From assembly GCF_023507705.1 (NCBI RefSeq), contig NZ_JALBGD010000007.1:186001-250000 (forward strand): DNA of 64,000 nucleotides, read 5' to 3'. The notes under the pieces were generated by a model. It was given only the letters and a program-made list of their open reading frames with translations, searched no databases and was not told the DNA's origin. The stretch is from Stappia sp. WLB 29 (GTDB taxonomy: Bacteria; Pseudomonadota; Alphaproteobacteria; Rhizobiales; Stappiaceae). Below, piece after piece: positions 1 through 10,327 of this stretch. How positions within the stretch are numbered: position 1 is the stretch's first letter; each line of letters starts with the position of its first letter. Both the position numbers and the translations under genes were made by a program.

Positions 1-549
1 GGCATAGTGCACCCGCGGCTCGCGCCAGCGCTTTCGCAGGATCTCGTGCTCGATGCCGTCGAGCGACAGGTCCCGCCCCTCCACGCGCACCAGGGTTTTG
101 CGCCAGGGGCCGCGGGAGAAGAATCCGCCGCCCAGATTGATGTCGCGGATCGAGGCGACCGGATAATGGGCGAGCACCACCTGCAGCGTGACCGCATTGT
201 AGAGATTGACCCAGTAGGCGAAGGCCTCGTCGCGCGGCAGGCGCGAGGCGGCGAGCCCGGCCAGACTTTCGATGTAGCGGTCGAGCGCTGTGCGCCCCTC
301 CTCGCGAAAGCGCGCGTAGCGCACCCGGTTGAGGCCGTCGCCGCCCGCCACCACGTAGCGCTGCAGCAGCTCGGTGAAGGCCTCGTGCGAGGGCGCGGCC
401 GCCTCGGCGCGCCGCGTGCCGGCAAGGGCCGCAGCACCGATTCCGGCGATCACCATGCGGCGCGACAGGGGGCGGCGCGACAGGGGCGTGCCGCCAACAT
501 CGTTGGCAGCGTCCGCCTGCGTCTTCCCGATCCTTCGCCTCCAAGCCAT
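1..549 (-). CDS. DUF547 family protein, C-terminus cut by window edge
   Basis: The reading frame opens at the ATG ending at 549, preceded by a purine-rich GAGGGGAGAG ribosome site, and stays open to base 1 (183 codons). An Arg-rich N-terminus followed by MVIAGIGAAALAGT looks like a twin-arginine-like or ordinary signal peptide. The following segment contains FAYWVNLYNAVTLQVVL, the typical DUF547 core (NLYNA), and SIRDINLGGGFFS. DUF547 proteins are mostly exported and of unknown function. The gene is divergent from rpmH. The C-terminal part lies outside the window. Confidence 0.8.
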   Translation of the reverse strand, partial: MAWRRRIGKTQADAANDVGGTPLSRRPLSRRMVIAGIGAAALAGTRRAEAAAPSHEAFTELLQRYVVAGGDGLNRVRYARFREEGRTALDRYIESLAGLAASRLPRDEAFAYWVNLYNAVTLQVVLAHYPVASIRDINLGGGFFSRGPWRKTLVRVEGRDLSLDGIEHEILRKRWREPRVHYA

Positions 550-951
550 CGCACACTCTCCCCTCGGCCTTGCTGTCGTTCTAACGTCGATATGGGGGCA
601 AGAGGTCGCAGAATCGGTTGCTCTCACCGTGAAGTGAACCTGCGGGCGGGGCGCGTGAGGCCCGCGTGAGCCGTTCATGAGCCGGGCATGAACCCGATTG
701 TGCCGCCGACGAAGCGGAAACTTGCGCAAAGAGGGGAAAACCTGCGCTTCCTGCGCTGTCCAGACGCAGCGCTTGTCGTTGACTTCATCCGGTTCGGCCC
801 GTATAAGCCCGGCAATCGGGTCGTGCTGACTTACGCGGCGCCCACGACGCCTCCGTGCGAACGGTCTTGAGGACCTTGGCCGGCGGGGGTCGACCACCAG
901 AAAAATTCGATAACCAGGGCCGCGCGCCCCTCAGCGCGCGGGAAGAAGACA
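550..951. other. Divergent intergenic region upstream of rpmH
   Basis: About 400 bases without a credible gene. It holds the leader of the DUF547 gene on the minus strand and a sigma70-type promoter for rpmH on the plus strand (779-807), leaving a leader of about 140 bases before rpmH. No tRNA or origin-like repeats are visible, although rpmH is often close to dnaA/oriC in other bacteria. Confidence 0.5.
779..807 (+). promoter_or_regulatory. Sigma70-type promoter of rpmH
   Basis: TTGACT (779-784) and TATAAG (802-807) are separated by exactly 17 bases, close to the housekeeping consensus, and point towards rpmH. This is the best promoter match I found in the window. Confidence 0.6.
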
Positions 952-1086
952 ATGAAGCGCACCTATCAGCCGAGCCGCCTCGTCCGCAAGCGCCGCCACG
1001 GCTTCCGCAGCCGCATGGCCACGAAGAACGGCCGCCAGGTTCTCGCCCGCCGTCGCGCCAAGGGCCGCAAGCGGCTGAGCGCGTAA
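952..1086 (+). CDS. rpmH: 50S ribosomal protein L34
   Basis: 44-residue, strongly basic protein beginning [18 protein letters not shown] and ending in an [10 protein letters not shown] tail, the full-length L34 signature. It binds 23S rRNA in the large subunit. The ATG at 952 follows GGAAGAAG. It is the first gene of the widely conserved rpmH-rnpA-yidC cluster, with rnpA beginning 36 bases downstream. It is shorter than typical automatic ORF cut-offs. Confidence 0.97.
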   Translation: MKRTYQPSRLVRKRRHGFRSRMATKNGRQVLARRRAKGRKRLSA

Positions 1087-1122
1087 CGCAGGCCTGGGCG
1101 GGCGGGCAAAGGAGTCGTTTCG

Positions 1123-1569
1123 GTGATCCAGCCCCCGCCGCGCACGACATTGCCGACGCTGCAGAAGCGCGCCGAGTTCCTGGCCGTCGCAAAGGGCGGC
1201 CGGAGCTCTCGGCGTGCTTTTGTCATGCAGGCAGCCGCCAGCGAGGACGGCCCGCGCATCGGCTACACGGTCACCAAGAAGACCGGCAACGCGGTGGAGC
1301 GCAATCGCATCCGCCGTCGTTTTCGTGCAGCCGTGCGCGCCGCCGCAGAGCAGGCGCGCGGCGATGTCGACTATGTTCTGGTCGGCCGGCGCGCAGCCTT
1401 GTCCGCCGGGTTCGGCGACCTGGTGCGGGAGATCGGCCAGTGCCTGGCCCGCGCCCCGCTTTCGGGCGGAGACGCGGCCCGGCCGCGCCACCGCAAGCGC
1501 CCCGCCCCGGGACATCCCGAACAGCGCCGTGGCGGTAGCGACCGCCGCGGCGAAACTTCCAGCGAATAA
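1123..1569 (+). CDS. rnpA: Ribonuclease P protein component
   Basis: 148 residues, GTG start after AAAGGAG. The protein subunit of RNase P helps the catalytic RNA remove 5' leaders from tRNA precursors. The family motif is clear: GYTVTKKTGNAVERNRIRRR around residues 49-68, preceded by the aromatic and basic cleft segment. The tail past about residue 115 is a low-complexity Arg/Gly/Pro extension, as seen in some alphaproteobacteria. It lies between rpmH and yidC in the conserved order. Confidence 0.93.
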   Translation: MIQPPPRTTLPTLQKRAEFLAVAKGGRSSRRAFVMQAAASEDGPRIGYTVTKKTGNAVERNRIRRRFRAAVRAAAEQARGDVDYVLVGRRAALSAGFGDLVREIGQCLARAPLSGGDAARPRHRKRPAPGHPEQRRGGSDRRGETSSE

Positions 1570-1587
1570 CGAAGGTGAACGCCGACA

Positions 1588-3453
1588 ATGGCCGAAAACC
1601 GTAACACGATCCTGGCTATCGTCCTGTCGCTGATCGTCCTGCTGGGCTGGCAGTATTTCGTCGCCCAGCCGCAGCTCGACAGGCAGCGCGAGCTTGCCCA
1701 GCAGCAGGCCGCCCAGAGCGAGCAGGCCACGGCCGACGGAACCCCGGCCCCGCAAACCCCGGGCGCGGCTCCCGCCGCCGGCCAGGGCGGCGCGAGCGTT
1801 CCCGGCAGCACCGGCCCGGTCGCCACGGGGTTGACCCGCGAACAGGCGCTGGAGGCCGGTTCGCGCGTTGCCATCGACACTCCGCGCGTCGGCGGCTCGA
1901 TCAATCTGATCGGCGGCCGCATCGACGATATCCGCCTGAAGGACTATCGCGAGACCGTCGATCCCGACAGCCCGACCATCGTGTTGTTCTCGCCCAAGGG
2001 CGCGCCCAATCCCTACTATGCCGACTTCGGCCTTACCGCCGATCCGGGCGCCTCGGTCCGCCTGCCGGATGCCGCCACCGTATGGCAGGCTCCCGAGGGC
2101 GCGAAGCTGACGCCGCAGACCCCGGTGACGCTGACCTTCGACAATGGCGAAGGCCTCGTCTTCGAGCGGGTCATCTCCATCGATGCGGACTACATGTTCA
2201 CCGTCGAACAGCGGGTGCGCAACGAGGGTGACGCGGCGGTGCAGGTCTATCCCTACGGCATGATCGTACGCAACGGCACGCCGCCGACCGCCGGCTTCTA
2301 TATTCTGCACGAGGGACTGATCGGCGTGTTCGGCGATGCCGGCTTGTCGGAGGTCGACTACGACGACCTGCAGGAAAGCGGCCGCATCCGTCCGGCCGCC
2401 GTCAACCAGGGCTGGCTCGGCATCACCGACAAGTACTGGGCGGCCGCGCTCGTTCCCACGGGCGACGGCGATTTCCAGCCGCAATTCTCCTATGCCCAGG
2501 CGACCGACAACTTCCAGGCCGACTATCTGGGCGCGGCCGTGCGCGTCGAGCCGGGCGCGACGGCGGCGGCCACCACGCGCCTGTTCGCCGGCGCCAAGGA
2601 GACGGCGAAGATCGACGCCTACGAGGAGAACCTCGGCATCAAGCAGTTCGAGCTCTTGATCGACTGGGGCTGGTTCTACTTCCTGACCAAGCCGCTGTTC
2701 TTCTTCATCGACTACCTGTTCCGCCTGGTCGGCAACTTCGGCGTGGCGATCCTGCTGGTGACCGTCGTCATCAAGCTGATCTTCTTCCCGCTTGCCAACA
2801 AGTCCTACGTCTCCATGAGCAAGATGAAGCTCGTGCAGCCGCAGATGGTCGAGATCCGCGACCGCTACAAGGACGACAAGCAGAAGCAGCAACAGGCCCT
2901 GATGGAGCTGTACAAGAAGGAGAAGATCAACCCGCTCGCCGGCTGTCTGCCGGTGCTGGTCCAGATCCCGGTCTTCTTCGCGCTCTACAAGGTGCTGTTC
3001 GTCACCATCGAGATGCGGCACGCGCCGTTCTTCGGCTGGATCCAGGACCTGTCGGCTCCCGATCCGACCTCGCTGTTCAACCTGTTCGGCCTGATCCCCT
3101 GGGATCCGCCGCAGATGCTGATGCTCGGCATCTGGCCGCTGATCATGGGCGTCACCATGTTCGTCCAGATGAAGATGAACCCGGCTCCGCCGGACCCGAC
3201 CCAGCAGATGATCTTCACCTGGATGCCGGTCCTGTTCACCTTCATGCTGGCCTCGTTCCCGGCCGGTCTGGTGATCTACTGGGCCTGGAACAACTCCCTG
3301 TCGATCGCCCAGCAGTGGGTCATCATGAGCCGGCAGGGCGTCAAGGTGGAGCTCTGGGACAATTTGCGAGGCTCCTTCAGCCGAAAGAAGGAAGAGCCGG
3401 CGGAAAAGCCCGCCGCAGACAAGGCGAAGGCCGACAAGCCGAAGGCGAAGTAA
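1588..3453 (+). CDS. yidC: Membrane protein insertase YidC
   Basis: 621 residues, the usual length for a proteobacterial YidC/Oxa1 insertase that integrates and folds inner-membrane proteins alone or with SecYEG. Residues about 7-26 form the N-terminal membrane anchor. A Gln/Ala/Pro-rich linker and the large periplasmic beta domain (about 60-360) follow. The conserved C-terminal core has membrane segments starting near [19 protein letters not shown] and the [20 protein letters not shown] signature. The tail is Lys-rich, typical of ribosome contact. It starts 18 bases after rnpA and is followed by a strong terminator. Confidence 0.97.
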   Translation: MAENRNTILAIVLSLIVLLGWQYFVAQPQLDRQRELAQQQAAQSEQATADGTPAPQTPGAAPAAGQGGASVPGSTGPVATGLTREQALEAGSRVAIDTPRVGGSINLIGGRIDDIRLKDYRETVDPDSPTIVLFSPKGAPNPYYADFGLTADPGASVRLPDAATVWQAPEGAKLTPQTPVTLTFDNGEGLVFERVISIDADYMFTVEQRVRNEGDAAVQVYPYGMIVRNGTPPTAGFYILHEGLIGVFGDAGLSEVDYDDLQESGRIRPAAVNQGWLGITDKYWAAALVPTGDGDFQPQFSYAQATDNFQADYLGAAVRVEPGATAAATTRLFAGAKETAKIDAYEENLGIKQFELLIDWGWFYFLTKPLFFFIDYLFRLVGNFGVAILLVTVVIKLIFFPLANKSYVSMSKMKLVQPQMVEIRDRYKDDKQKQQQALMELYKKEKINPLAGCLPVLVQIPVFFALYKVLFVTIEMRHAPFFGWIQDLSAPDPTSLFNLFGLIPWDPPQMLMLGIWPLIMGVTMFVQMKMNPAPPDPTQQMIFTWMPVLFTFMLASFPAGLVIYWAWNNSLSIAQQWVIMSRQGVKVELWDNLRGSFSRKKEEPAEKPAADKAKADKPKAK

Positions 3454-3485
3454 GCCGCTTTCCCACATCGCGAAAAGCACAGTGT

Positions 3486-3515
3486 GGCCCCGGAGCAACC
3501 CTCCGGGGCCTTTTT
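3486..3515 (+). terminator. Rho-independent terminator after yidC
   Basis: Perfect 10-bp stem GGCCCCGGAG / CTCCGGGGCC around a 5-base loop, followed by TTTTT. It closes the rpmH-rnpA-yidC unit, so the acetyltransferase and engB downstream need their own promoter. Confidence 0.85.
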
Positions 3516-3754
3516 GCATGCCCTCTCCCTCCCGGGGTTGCGGGTGGGCCGAAGGCAACCCATTAAAGCGAGGTCAATTCGGGGAGAGGGCCGATGAACA
3601 GGATCGCCTGAAGATGGCGCGAGCGGTGGCTGCAACGACGGCTGCCCCGCGCCCGGACATTGCCGAGACGCTCCAGCGGGTCCTGATCGTCCAGGACCGG
3701 CGGGACGCGGCGCAGGCGCCAAGCGATACCTGATTTGACCCCGGAGACATTCCC

Positions 3755-4393
3755 ATGCACGGACCCAACCCGCGCACGCGCCATCCCCTGTCCGGGGCGG
3801 CCCACACCGTCTTTCTCAACACGGTGATCACCCGCCCGACCATCCAGGTCGGCGACTACACCTACTATCACGACGAGGACCATGCAGCGGAGTTCGAGAC
3901 CCGCAACGTGCTCTACCACTTCGACTTCATCGGCGACCGGCTGGTGATCGGCCGCTTTTGTGCGCTGGCCACCGGCGCCCGTTTCGTCATGAACGGCGCC
4001 AACCACCCCATGCACGGCTTCTCCACCTATCCCTTCGCGATCTTCGGCGAGGGCTGGTCGGACAGTTTCGACATGGCGGAACTGGGCGTCGGCTATCGCG
4101 GCGACACCATCGTCGGCAACGACGTGTGGATCGGCCGCGAGGCGATGATCCTGCCCGGAGTGACGATCTGCGACGGAGCGGTGATCGGGGCCGGCGCGGT
4201 GGTCGCCTGCGATGTGCCCCCTTACGCCATCGCCGTCGGCAACCCGGCGCGCGTCATCCGCCTGCGTTTTCCCGAGGAGGTGATCGAGCGCCTGCTCGCC
4301 ATCGCTTGGTGGGACTGGCCGGCGGACAAGATCTCCCGGAATCTCGGCGCGATCCGCGGCGCGGACCTCGACAAGCTGGAGCGGGCCGTCTAG
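3755..4393 (+). CDS. CatB/Vat-type (xenobiotic) O-acetyltransferase
   Basis: 212 residues with the left-handed beta-helix hexapeptide pattern. Motifs include [15 protein letters not shown], with the His expected to act as base in this family, then [20 protein letters not shown] and the closing [16 protein letters not shown]. These match the XAT branch (CatB chloramphenicol and Vat streptogramin acetyltransferases and their uncharacterised relatives), which moves acetyl from acetyl-CoA to a hydroxyl. The true substrate cannot be told from sequence; most chromosomal members have no proven drug target. The ATG follows GGAG. It sits between the yidC terminator and engB, inside an otherwise conserved cluster. 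Confidence 0.85.
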   Translation: MHGPNPRTRHPLSGAAHTVFLNTVITRPTIQVGDYTYYHDEDHAAEFETRNVLYHFDFIGDRLVIGRFCALATGARFVMNGANHPMHGFSTYPFAIFGEGWSDSFDMAELGVGYRGDTIVGNDVWIGREAMILPGVTICDGAVIGAGAVVACDVPPYAIAVGNPARVIRLRFPEEVIERLLAIAWWDWPADKISRNLGAIRGADLDKLERAV

Positions 4394-4399
4394 AGCATC

Positions 4400-4426
4400 G
4401 GACCGGATGGTGCCGCCATCCGGTCC
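4400..4426. repeat. Perfect inverted repeat between acetyltransferase and engB
   Basis: GGACCGGATGG and CCATCCGGTCC form an 11-bp perfect stem with a 5-base loop, 7 bases after the acetyltransferase stop. There is no T-run after it, so it may end or stabilise the upstream mRNA rather than act as a classical terminator. It also argues against an engB start upstream of 4473. Confidence 0.6.
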
Positions 4427-4472
4427 GCGCATCCAGCGCCGCCACCGCACGCAAGCCGAGACAGACGCCGCC

Positions 4473-5141
4473 ATGAGCCAGCCGGACGACCGCTCCGACG
4501 CAGACAGTCCCCACAGCCCGGAGGACATCGAGGCCGGCCGCCTGCTGTTCCGCCGCCCCTGGGCCTTCGTCACCAGCGTCGCGCATCTGGAGCAGCTGCC
4601 ACCGGAGGGCGAGATCGAGGTCGCCTTCGCCGGCCGCTCCAACGTCGGCAAGTCGAGCCTGATCAACGCCATCACCGGCGTCAACGGGCTGGCGCGCACG
4701 TCCAACACGCCCGGCCGCACGCAGATGCTCAACTTCTTCGCCGCGCCGGAAAGCGCGGTGACCCTGGTCGACATGCCCGGCTACGGCTATGCCCAGGCGC
4801 CGAAGTCGCTGGTCGATGCCTGGACGGAGCTCGTCTTCACCTACCTGCAGGGCCGCGCAAGACTGCGCCGCGTCTTCGTGCTGATCGACAGCCGCCACGG
4901 GCTGAAGGCGAACGACCTGGAGGTGATGGGCTTGCTCGACAAGGCGGCCGTGAACTACCAGGTGGTGCTGACCAAGATCGACAAGATCAAGCCGGGCCAG
5001 CTGAAGCGGGTCCTCGACGAAACGGCGGAGAAGATCCGCAAGCGCCCGGCCGCGCATCCGCAGATCCTCGTCACCTCCTCGGAAAAATCGACCGGCCTTG
5101 CCGAAATCCGGGCGGAAATCCTCAAACTTTCCGCCGGCTGA
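4473..5141 (+). CDS. engB: Ribosome biogenesis GTP-binding protein YsxC/EngB
   Basis: 222 residues from the ATG at 4473; an in-frame upstream extension would run through the hairpin at 4400-4426. EngB is an essential GTPase of 50S subunit assembly. G1 is [10 protein letters not shown], the G2 Thr lies in NTPGRTQ, G3 is DMPGYGYA and G4 is LTKIDK. YGYAQAP is typical of the EngB subfamily. In many Rhizobiales engB directly follows yidC and precedes argB; here both junctions carry inserted genes. Confidence 0.96.
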   Translation: MSQPDDRSDADSPHSPEDIEAGRLLFRRPWAFVTSVAHLEQLPPEGEIEVAFAGRSNVGKSSLINAITGVNGLARTSNTPGRTQMLNFFAAPESAVTLVDMPGYGYAQAPKSLVDAWTELVFTYLQGRARLRRVFVLIDSRHGLKANDLEVMGLLDKAAVNYQVVLTKIDKIKPGQLKRVLDETAEKIRKRPAAHPQILVTSSEKSTGLAEIRAEILKLSAG

Positions 5142-5204
5142 GCGGGCACGCCGCAGTCGGCTCTTGCCGACCTGCGAAAAATAGGGATGCTGTTGCGCGG
5201 TCGC

Positions 5205-5245
5205 GGGGATCGGCGTCGACACGAGCGCCGAATCCCCTCATTTTT
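5205..5245 (+). terminator. Probable terminator after engB
   Basis: GGGGATCGGCG pairs with CGCCG-A-ATCCCC (one bulged A) across a 10-base loop, and a run of five T begins three bases later. It separates engB from the GGDEF-EAL gene. Confidence 0.6.
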
Positions 5246-5298
5246 AACGCTGCGTAAAGTCGGATGCGCTATGCCTGCGGAATCGAGGGGACAACCGC

Positions 5299-7566
5299 AT
5301 GCAAGTCGAACGCGGGAATGCCATGGACGGCACGTCCGGGACGGCGATGCGACGGCCTGGCGATGCCCGGCTGCGTGCCGAAATCGCCAGTCTGGAACTT
5401 GTCGGCCATTCTCCCGATCCGGCGCTGGACGGGATCGTCCGCCTCGCCGCCCGCATCACCCGCTGCCGCAAGGCCTTCGTCACCTTCGTGCACGGGCCCG
5501 AGGTCTTGGTGCTGGCCGGCACGGGGAGCGATGCGACGCGGGTTCCGGCCGCCACCTCGGTCTGCGGCGTCGCCTACCGGGCCGACCAGCCGCTTATCGT
5601 CCCCGACCTGACCGCCGACCCGCGCTTCAAGCACTTTCCCTATGTGGAGATGGAGGGCGGCAACCGCTTTTACGCCGGCTGTCCCGTGCGGCTGGAAAAC
5701 GGCTTTCCCATCGGCACGCTCTGCGTCATCGACGACAGAATCCGTCCGCAAGGGCTGAGCGAGGACGAACTGGCGAGCCTCGTCCATCTCACAAACCTCA
5801 CCGTTCGCCTGCTGGAGGGCCGCCGGCGCGATGCGCGCTTCTCCGATTATCTGGAGATCGCCTCTGACTGGATCTGGGAGCAGGACGCGGAATTCCGCTT
5901 CACCTATCTCTCGCCCAGCGCCGACCGGTATCTGCTCCAGATGGAGAGCTTCATCGGCAAGACCCGCTGGGACGCCCCGTCCGGCAATGGCGAGAGCCCG
6001 GAGTTCTGGGCCGAGCACCGACGGATGCTGGAGGCCCATCTGCCGTTCCGCGATGTCCGCTTCCGCTGCTACCGGGAAGGCAAGGAGCGGTTCCACTCGA
6101 TCAGCGGCCGTCCGGTCTTCGGCGCCGACGGAACCTTCCTCGGCTATCGCGGCACGGCCAGCGACATCACCGACATGGAAGTCGCGAACCGGGAGCTGGA
6201 GCATCTTGCGCGCCACGATCCGCTGACGGGACTCGCCAACCGCGCGACCTTCGAGACGCGCGTCACCGACGCCTTCCGCCGCTGGCAGGAGACCGGCGAG
6301 GAAGCGACGCTGTTCCTGCTCGACCTCGACCATTTCAAGCTGGTCAACGACACGTTCGGCCATTCCAGCGGCGACCGGCTGCTGATGGAGACGGCGGAGC
6401 GTCTGCGCGCCCATGCGGGACCGCAGGCGACCGTCGCCCGGCTCGGCGGCGACGAGTTCGCCATTCTCGAGCCCTCGCTCGCCCGCGACGGGGCGATCGC
6501 CGAATATGCCGCCGGCCTTGCCCAGGCCATCTCCGTCCCGGTCGCGGGAACGGACGAGCACGAGGGCGTGGAATGCGGCTGCAGCATGGGCATTGCCGTC
6601 CTGCCGGACCATGGCGGCTCGTTCAGCCAGCTGATGGGCAATGCCGACCTTGCCCTTTACGAGGCCAAGTCCAAGGGCCGCGGGCGCTTCATGGTGTTCG
6701 ATGTGCCCATGCGGCGCGAGGCGGACGAGCGCAACACGCTGGCGCGCGAACTCGTCGAGGCGGTCGAGCGACAGCAGTTCCACCTGCTCTACCAGCCGGT
6801 GGTGCGCATCGCCGACGAGGCCGTCATCGGCGCCGAGGCCCTGATGCGCTGGAACCACCCCACCCGCGGCACGCTGTCGCCCGCCGCTTTCATCGCCGCG
6901 CTCGACGGCACCCGCCAGGCAGCCGATGTCGGCTATTGGGTGCTGGAGGAAGCCTGCCGCACCGCCCGCCCCTGGGCGCTGACCGCGCCGCACGGCTTCC
7001 GCCTGTCGGTCAACCTGTTTTCCGGGCAGCTGCGCGACCCGCGGCTGGTCAACCGGGTCCGCTCGATCCTGGAGCGCACCGGCTTCGACGGGCGCAATCT
7101 CGACCTGGAGGTCACGGAGAACATCCTGCTGGCCCCCGGCGCCGATCTCGCCGAAACGCTGCAGAAGCTGAAGCTGCTCGGCGTTTCCATCGCGCTCGAC
7201 GATTTCGGCACCGGCTACGGCTCTCTGAACCACCTGCTGCAGTTCCCCATCGACCGGATCAAGGTCGACCGGCAGTTCGTGCGCGGGCTCGGCGAGAAGG
7301 TCGACTACAACACCGTCACCCACGCGGTGGTGAAGCTGGCCGTCGATCTCGGACTGAAGGTGACGGCGGAAGGCATCGAGACCGAGGAACAGAAGAACTT
7401 CCTCGCGCTGATCGGCTGCAACGACCTGCAGGGCTTCCATTTCTCCCGCCCCGTCGCCGCCGAGCGCATCGCCGCGTTGATCGGCGCGGCCGAGGCGCCG
7501 GCCTCCGCAATGCAGGCCGCGGCGGTCGCCACCGCATCCTCCCAGCTCAAGGCGAGCGCCGTCTGA
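5299..7566 (+). CDS. GAF-PAS-GGDEF-EAL cyclic-di-GMP signalling protein
   Basis: 755 residues with no membrane segment. A GAF-like domain (about 25-170) is followed by a PAS domain (about 180-295, with [15 protein letters not shown]), a diguanylate cyclase domain with intact GGDEF at residues 383-387, and a phosphodiesterase domain with EAL at 513-515. The EAL domain keeps LEVTEN and [10 protein letters not shown]. Both active sites look intact, so the protein may make and degrade c-di-GMP. No RxxD inhibitory site stands in the usual place five residues before GGDEF. The ATG at 5299 follows GAGGGGA; the ATG at 5323 is an alternative. Ligands for the sensor domains are unknown. Confidence 0.93.
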   Translation: MQVERGNAMDGTSGTAMRRPGDARLRAEIASLELVGHSPDPALDGIVRLAARITRCRKAFVTFVHGPEVLVLAGTGSDATRVPAATSVCGVAYRADQPLIVPDLTADPRFKHFPYVEMEGGNRFYAGCPVRLENGFPIGTLCVIDDRIRPQGLSEDELASLVHLTNLTVRLLEGRRRDARFSDYLEIASDWIWEQDAEFRFTYLSPSADRYLLQMESFIGKTRWDAPSGNGESPEFWAEHRRMLEAHLPFRDVRFRCYREGKERFHSISGRPVFGADGTFLGYRGTASDITDMEVANRELEHLARHDPLTGLANRATFETRVTDAFRRWQETGEEATLFLLDLDHFKLVNDTFGHSSGDRLLMETAERLRAHAGPQATVARLGGDEFAILEPSLARDGAIAEYAAGLAQAISVPVAGTDEHEGVECGCSMGIAVLPDHGGSFSQLMGNADLALYEAKSKGRGRFMVFDVPMRREADERNTLARELVEAVERQQFHLLYQPVVRIADEAVIGAEALMRWNHPTRGTLSPAAFIAALDGTRQAADVGYWVLEEACRTARPWALTAPHGFRLSVNLFSGQLRDPRLVNRVRSILERTGFDGRNLDLEVTENILLAPGADLAETLQKLKLLGVSIALDDFGTGYGSLNHLLQFPIDRIKVDRQFVRGLGEKVDYNTVTHAVVKLAVDLGLKVTAEGIETEEQKNFLALIGCNDLQGFHFSRPVAAERIAALIGAAEAPASAMQAAAVATASSQLKASAV

Positions 7567-7705
7567 CCGCTTTGCCCCCTCTTTCGCGCTACCCGTCTTT
7601 GCCGGGCCGCAATTGAGCCCATATCCGAAAGCAGCTATAGACCTTCGTCGATGCGCGGATGCTCGTCCGCCCTTCCTCATGTCCAGCCGAGGTGCCACTG
7701 CGTCC

Positions 7706-8593
7706 ATGACCGAAACCGCCCCGATCAATCCCGCCAAGGTCATCTCCACCGCCCTGCCGCACATGCTGCGCTACGACGACCAGGTCGTGGTGGTGAAATA
7801 CGGCGGCCATGCCATGGGCGATCCGGCCCTCGGCAATGCCTTCGCCCGCGACATCACCTTGCTGCGCCTTGCCGGCGTGCTGCCGGTGGTGGTGCATGGC
7901 GGCGGCCCGCAGATCGGCACGATGCTCGACCGGCTCGGCATCAAGAGCGAGTTCCGCAACGGCCTGCGCGTCACCGACAAGGCGACGGTGGAGATCGTCG
8001 AGATGGTTCTCGCCGGCTCGATCAACAAGGAGATCGTCCACCTGATCAATGCCGAGGGCGGCAAGGCGGTCGGCCTGTGCGGCAAGGACGGCAACATGGT
8101 CACGGCCGAGAAGCTGCAGCGGCGGGTACGCGATCCCAATTCGGCGATCGAGCAGATCCTCGACCTCGGCTTCGTCGGCGAGCCGGCGGAGGTCAATCCG
8201 ACCGTGCTGCGCCTGGTCATGAAGGAAGAGCTGATCCCGGTGGTCGCGCCGGTCGCTCCCGGCGTCGACGGCGAGACCTACAACATCAATGCCGACACCT
8301 TCGCCGGCGCCATCGCCGGCGCGCTCGACGCCAAGCGGCTGCTGTTCCTCACGGACGTGCCCGGCGTGCTGGACGCGAGCGGCAAGCTGATCAAGGAACT
8401 CACCGTCTCGCAGGCGCGCGCGCTGATCGAGGACGGCACGATCTCCGGCGGCATGATCCCCAAGGTCGAGACCTGCATCGAGGCGCTGGAGCGCGGCGTC
8501 GAGGGCGTCGTCATCCTCAACGGCAAGGTGCCGCATGCGGTGCTGCTGGAACTGTTCACCGACCAGGGCGCCGGGACCTTGCTGCGCCCATGA
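7706..8593 (+). CDS. argB: Acetylglutamate kinase
   Basis: 295 residues. It phosphorylates N-acetyl-L-glutamate, the second step of arginine synthesis, in the cytoplasm. Visible features are [10 protein letters not shown] at the N-terminus, [11 protein letters not shown], the GLRVTD substrate segment, [15 protein letters not shown] and GGMIPKVE. The ATG at 7706 gives the normal family length. A TTG-initiated extension back to 7613 would add 31 unconserved residues. The stop overlaps the start of the next gene by 4 bases, indicating translational coupling. Confidence 0.96.
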   Translation: MTETAPINPAKVISTALPHMLRYDDQVVVVKYGGHAMGDPALGNAFARDITLLRLAGVLPVVVHGGGPQIGTMLDRLGIKSEFRNGLRVTDKATVEIVEMVLAGSINKEIVHLINAEGGKAVGLCGKDGNMVTAEKLQRRVRDPNSAIEQILDLGFVGEPAEVNPTVLRLVMKEELIPVVAPVAPGVDGETYNINADTFAGAIAGALDAKRLLFLTDVPGVLDASGKLIKELTVSQARALIEDGTISGGMIPKVETCIEALERGVEGVVILNGKVPHAVLLELFTDQGAGTLLRP

Positions 8594-9327
8594 GCATCAC
8601 GCCGGTTGAGGGGCCCCACGCGCACGAACAGGACCTGCGGGTCTTCACGGGCGTGGAGGCCTGGGTCTTCGACCTCGACAACACGCTCTATCCGCCGAGC
8701 TCCGACCTGTTCTCGCAGATCGATGCGCGCATCTCGGACTATATCGCCCGCCATCTCGGGCTGGCGGCGGACGAGGCGCGGGCGAAGCAGAAAGCGTTCT
8801 ACCGCGACTACGGCACCACCTTGCGCGGGCTGATGATCGAACACCAGATCGAGCCGGACGCCTTCCTCGAATATGTCCACGACATCGACTATTCGCCGGT
8901 GCAGCCCAATCCGGAGCTGGGGCGGGCGATCGCGCGGCTGCCGGGCAAGAAGTACATCTTCACCAACGGCGACCGCCCGCATGCGGAGCGTACCGCGGCC
9001 CGGCTCGGTATTTCCGAGCATTTCGACGACATCTTCGACATCGTCGCCGCCGGCCTGCTGCCCAAGCCGAACCTGGAGACCTATAATCGGTTCCTGGAAA
9101 AGACCGGCGTGTCGCCGGCGCGCGCCGCCATGTTCGAGGATCTCGCCCGCAACCTGCAGGTGCCGCACAAGCTCGGCATGCGCTCGGTGCTCCTGGTGCC
9201 CGAGGGCACGCGCGGCGTCTTCCGCGAGGAGTGGGAGCTGGAGGGGCAGAACGCGCCCCATGTCGACTTCGTCACCGACGACCTGGCCGGGTTCCTCAAC
9301 GCGGTGCACGGGGCGATGAACGCCTGA
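8590..9327 (+). CDS. Pyrimidine 5'-nucleotidase, HAD superfamily
   Basis: 245 residues; ATG overlaps the argB stop (ATGA). HAD motif I is [15 protein letters not shown], motif II lies in [10 protein letters not shown], and motifs III and IV are [10 protein letters not shown] and [11 protein letters not shown]. This pattern (DxDNTLYP) is that of the SDT1/PYP-like pyrimidine 5'-nucleotidases, which dephosphorylate UMP, CMP and similar nucleotides. Pairing with argB is common in Rhizobiales. The exact substrate is inferred only from family resemblance. Confidence 0.88.
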   Translation: MSITPVEGPHAHEQDLRVFTGVEAWVFDLDNTLYPPSSDLFSQIDARISDYIARHLGLAADEARAKQKAFYRDYGTTLRGLMIEHQIEPDAFLEYVHDIDYSPVQPNPELGRAIARLPGKKYIFTNGDRPHAERTAARLGISEHFDDIFDIVAAGLLPKPNLETYNRFLEKTGVSPARAAMFEDLARNLQVPHKLGMRSVLLVPEGTRGVFREEWELEGQNAPHVDFVTDDLAGFLNAVHGAMNA

Positions 9328-9342
9328 GCGCGGAGACGGGCG

Positions 9343-10227
9343 ATGCGGCTTGACCTCGTGCGCCGGCTCGCGCGGCCGACCAATGCGGCGTCCCGGACGG
9401 AGCGGGCCCTGCACCGGACGCTCCCCTTCGTCTACCGGCGCCTCGGCGGCGGCGTGCTGGCGCGGGCCGGGGTCGAGTTCCTCGCCTTCGGCGTCAAGCA
9501 GGCCTATGCCTGCATCTACGGCGCGCTGCTGCTCGCGCTGATCCTCGCCACCCGCTTCTGGTATCCGGAAGGGGCTGCGCTTGCCCGCTACGACTTTCTC
9601 TTCCTCGCCGCACTGGCGATCCAGGTCTGGCTGCTCGCCGCCCGCTTCGAGACCCTGGACGAGGCCAAGGTCATCCTGATCTTCCACGTCGTCGGCACGG
9701 CGATGGAAGTGTTCAAGACGGCCGCCGGGTCCTGGGTGTACCCAGAGGAGAGTTTCTTCCGCATCCAGGGCGTGCCGCTGTTTTCCGGCTTCATGTATGC
9801 GGCGGTCGGCAGCTATCTCGCGCGCGTGTCGCGGATCTTCGACTTCGCCTATTCCCGCTATCCGCCGCTCTGGACCACCTGGCTCTTCGCGCTGGCGATC
9901 TATGTGAACTTCTTCACCCATCACTACACGATCGACATCCGGCTCGGCCTGTTCGCCGCCCTGTTCCTGCTCTACGGGCGGACCTGGGTGCACTATTCGG
10001 TCTACCGCTATCGGCATCGCATGCCCCTGGTGCTCGGCTTCTTCCTGGTCGCGCTGTTCATCTGGCTGGCGGAGAATATCGGCACCTTCGCCCGCGCCTG
10101 GCGCTATCCCGACCAGGCCGACGGCTGGACGCTGGTCTCCATCGCCAAGCTGAACGCCTGGGTGCTCCTGATGATCATCTCTTTCGTGCTGGTGTCGCTG
10201 GTCAACCGCCCGCGCCGGGAGCCCTGA
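9343..10227 (+). CDS. DUF817 family integral membrane protein
   Basis: 294 residues with about seven to eight hydrophobic segments. The conserved stretches HVVGTAMEVFKTAAGSW, FSGFMYAAVGSY and FFTHHYTIDIR identify DUF817. The acidic and histidine residues inside or near the membrane (EVFKT, THHYT) look functional, but no activity is known. It starts 15 bases after the nucleotidase with GGAGA upstream of the ATG, so it is probably in the argB transcript. Confidence 0.85.
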   Translation: MRLDLVRRLARPTNAASRTERALHRTLPFVYRRLGGGVLARAGVEFLAFGVKQAYACIYGALLLALILATRFWYPEGAALARYDFLFLAALAIQVWLLAARFETLDEAKVILIFHVVGTAMEVFKTAAGSWVYPEESFFRIQGVPLFSGFMYAAVGSYLARVSRIFDFAYSRYPPLWTTWLFALAIYVNFFTHHYTIDIRLGLFAALFLLYGRTWVHYSVYRYRHRMPLVLGFFLVALFIWLAENIGTFARAWRYPDQADGWTLVSIAKLNAWVLLMIISFVLVSLVNRPRREP

Positions 10228-10327
10228 GCCTGGAGAAAATGTCGCTGTTCGTGCGGCTGGACGCGGCGCCGCCGGTGGCCTATGCCACCCGTGACCTTTC
10301 TTCCGTGTTCCGCCGACAGGACATCCC

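Noticed and set aside
7-669. 220-codon plus-strand open frame at the window start
   Set aside because: It lies opposite the DUF547 gene, whose frame has recognisable domain residues and a ribosome site; the plus frame has no family-like pattern.
931-3558. 875-codon minus-strand open frame opposite rnpA-yidC
   Set aside because: His/Glu/Arg-rich translation typical of the antisense of GC-rich genes; yidC on the other strand is unambiguous. The same holds for the 831-codon frame at 5269-7764 and the 847-codon frame at 8278-10821.
3614-3733. 39-codon plus-strand frame before the acetyltransferase
   Set aside because: Composition is plausible but there is no clear ribosome site and no known family; left unannotated.
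7613-7705. TTG-initiated extension of argB
   Set aside because: Adds 31 residues not seen in the family; the ATG at 7706 gives the standard N-terminus.
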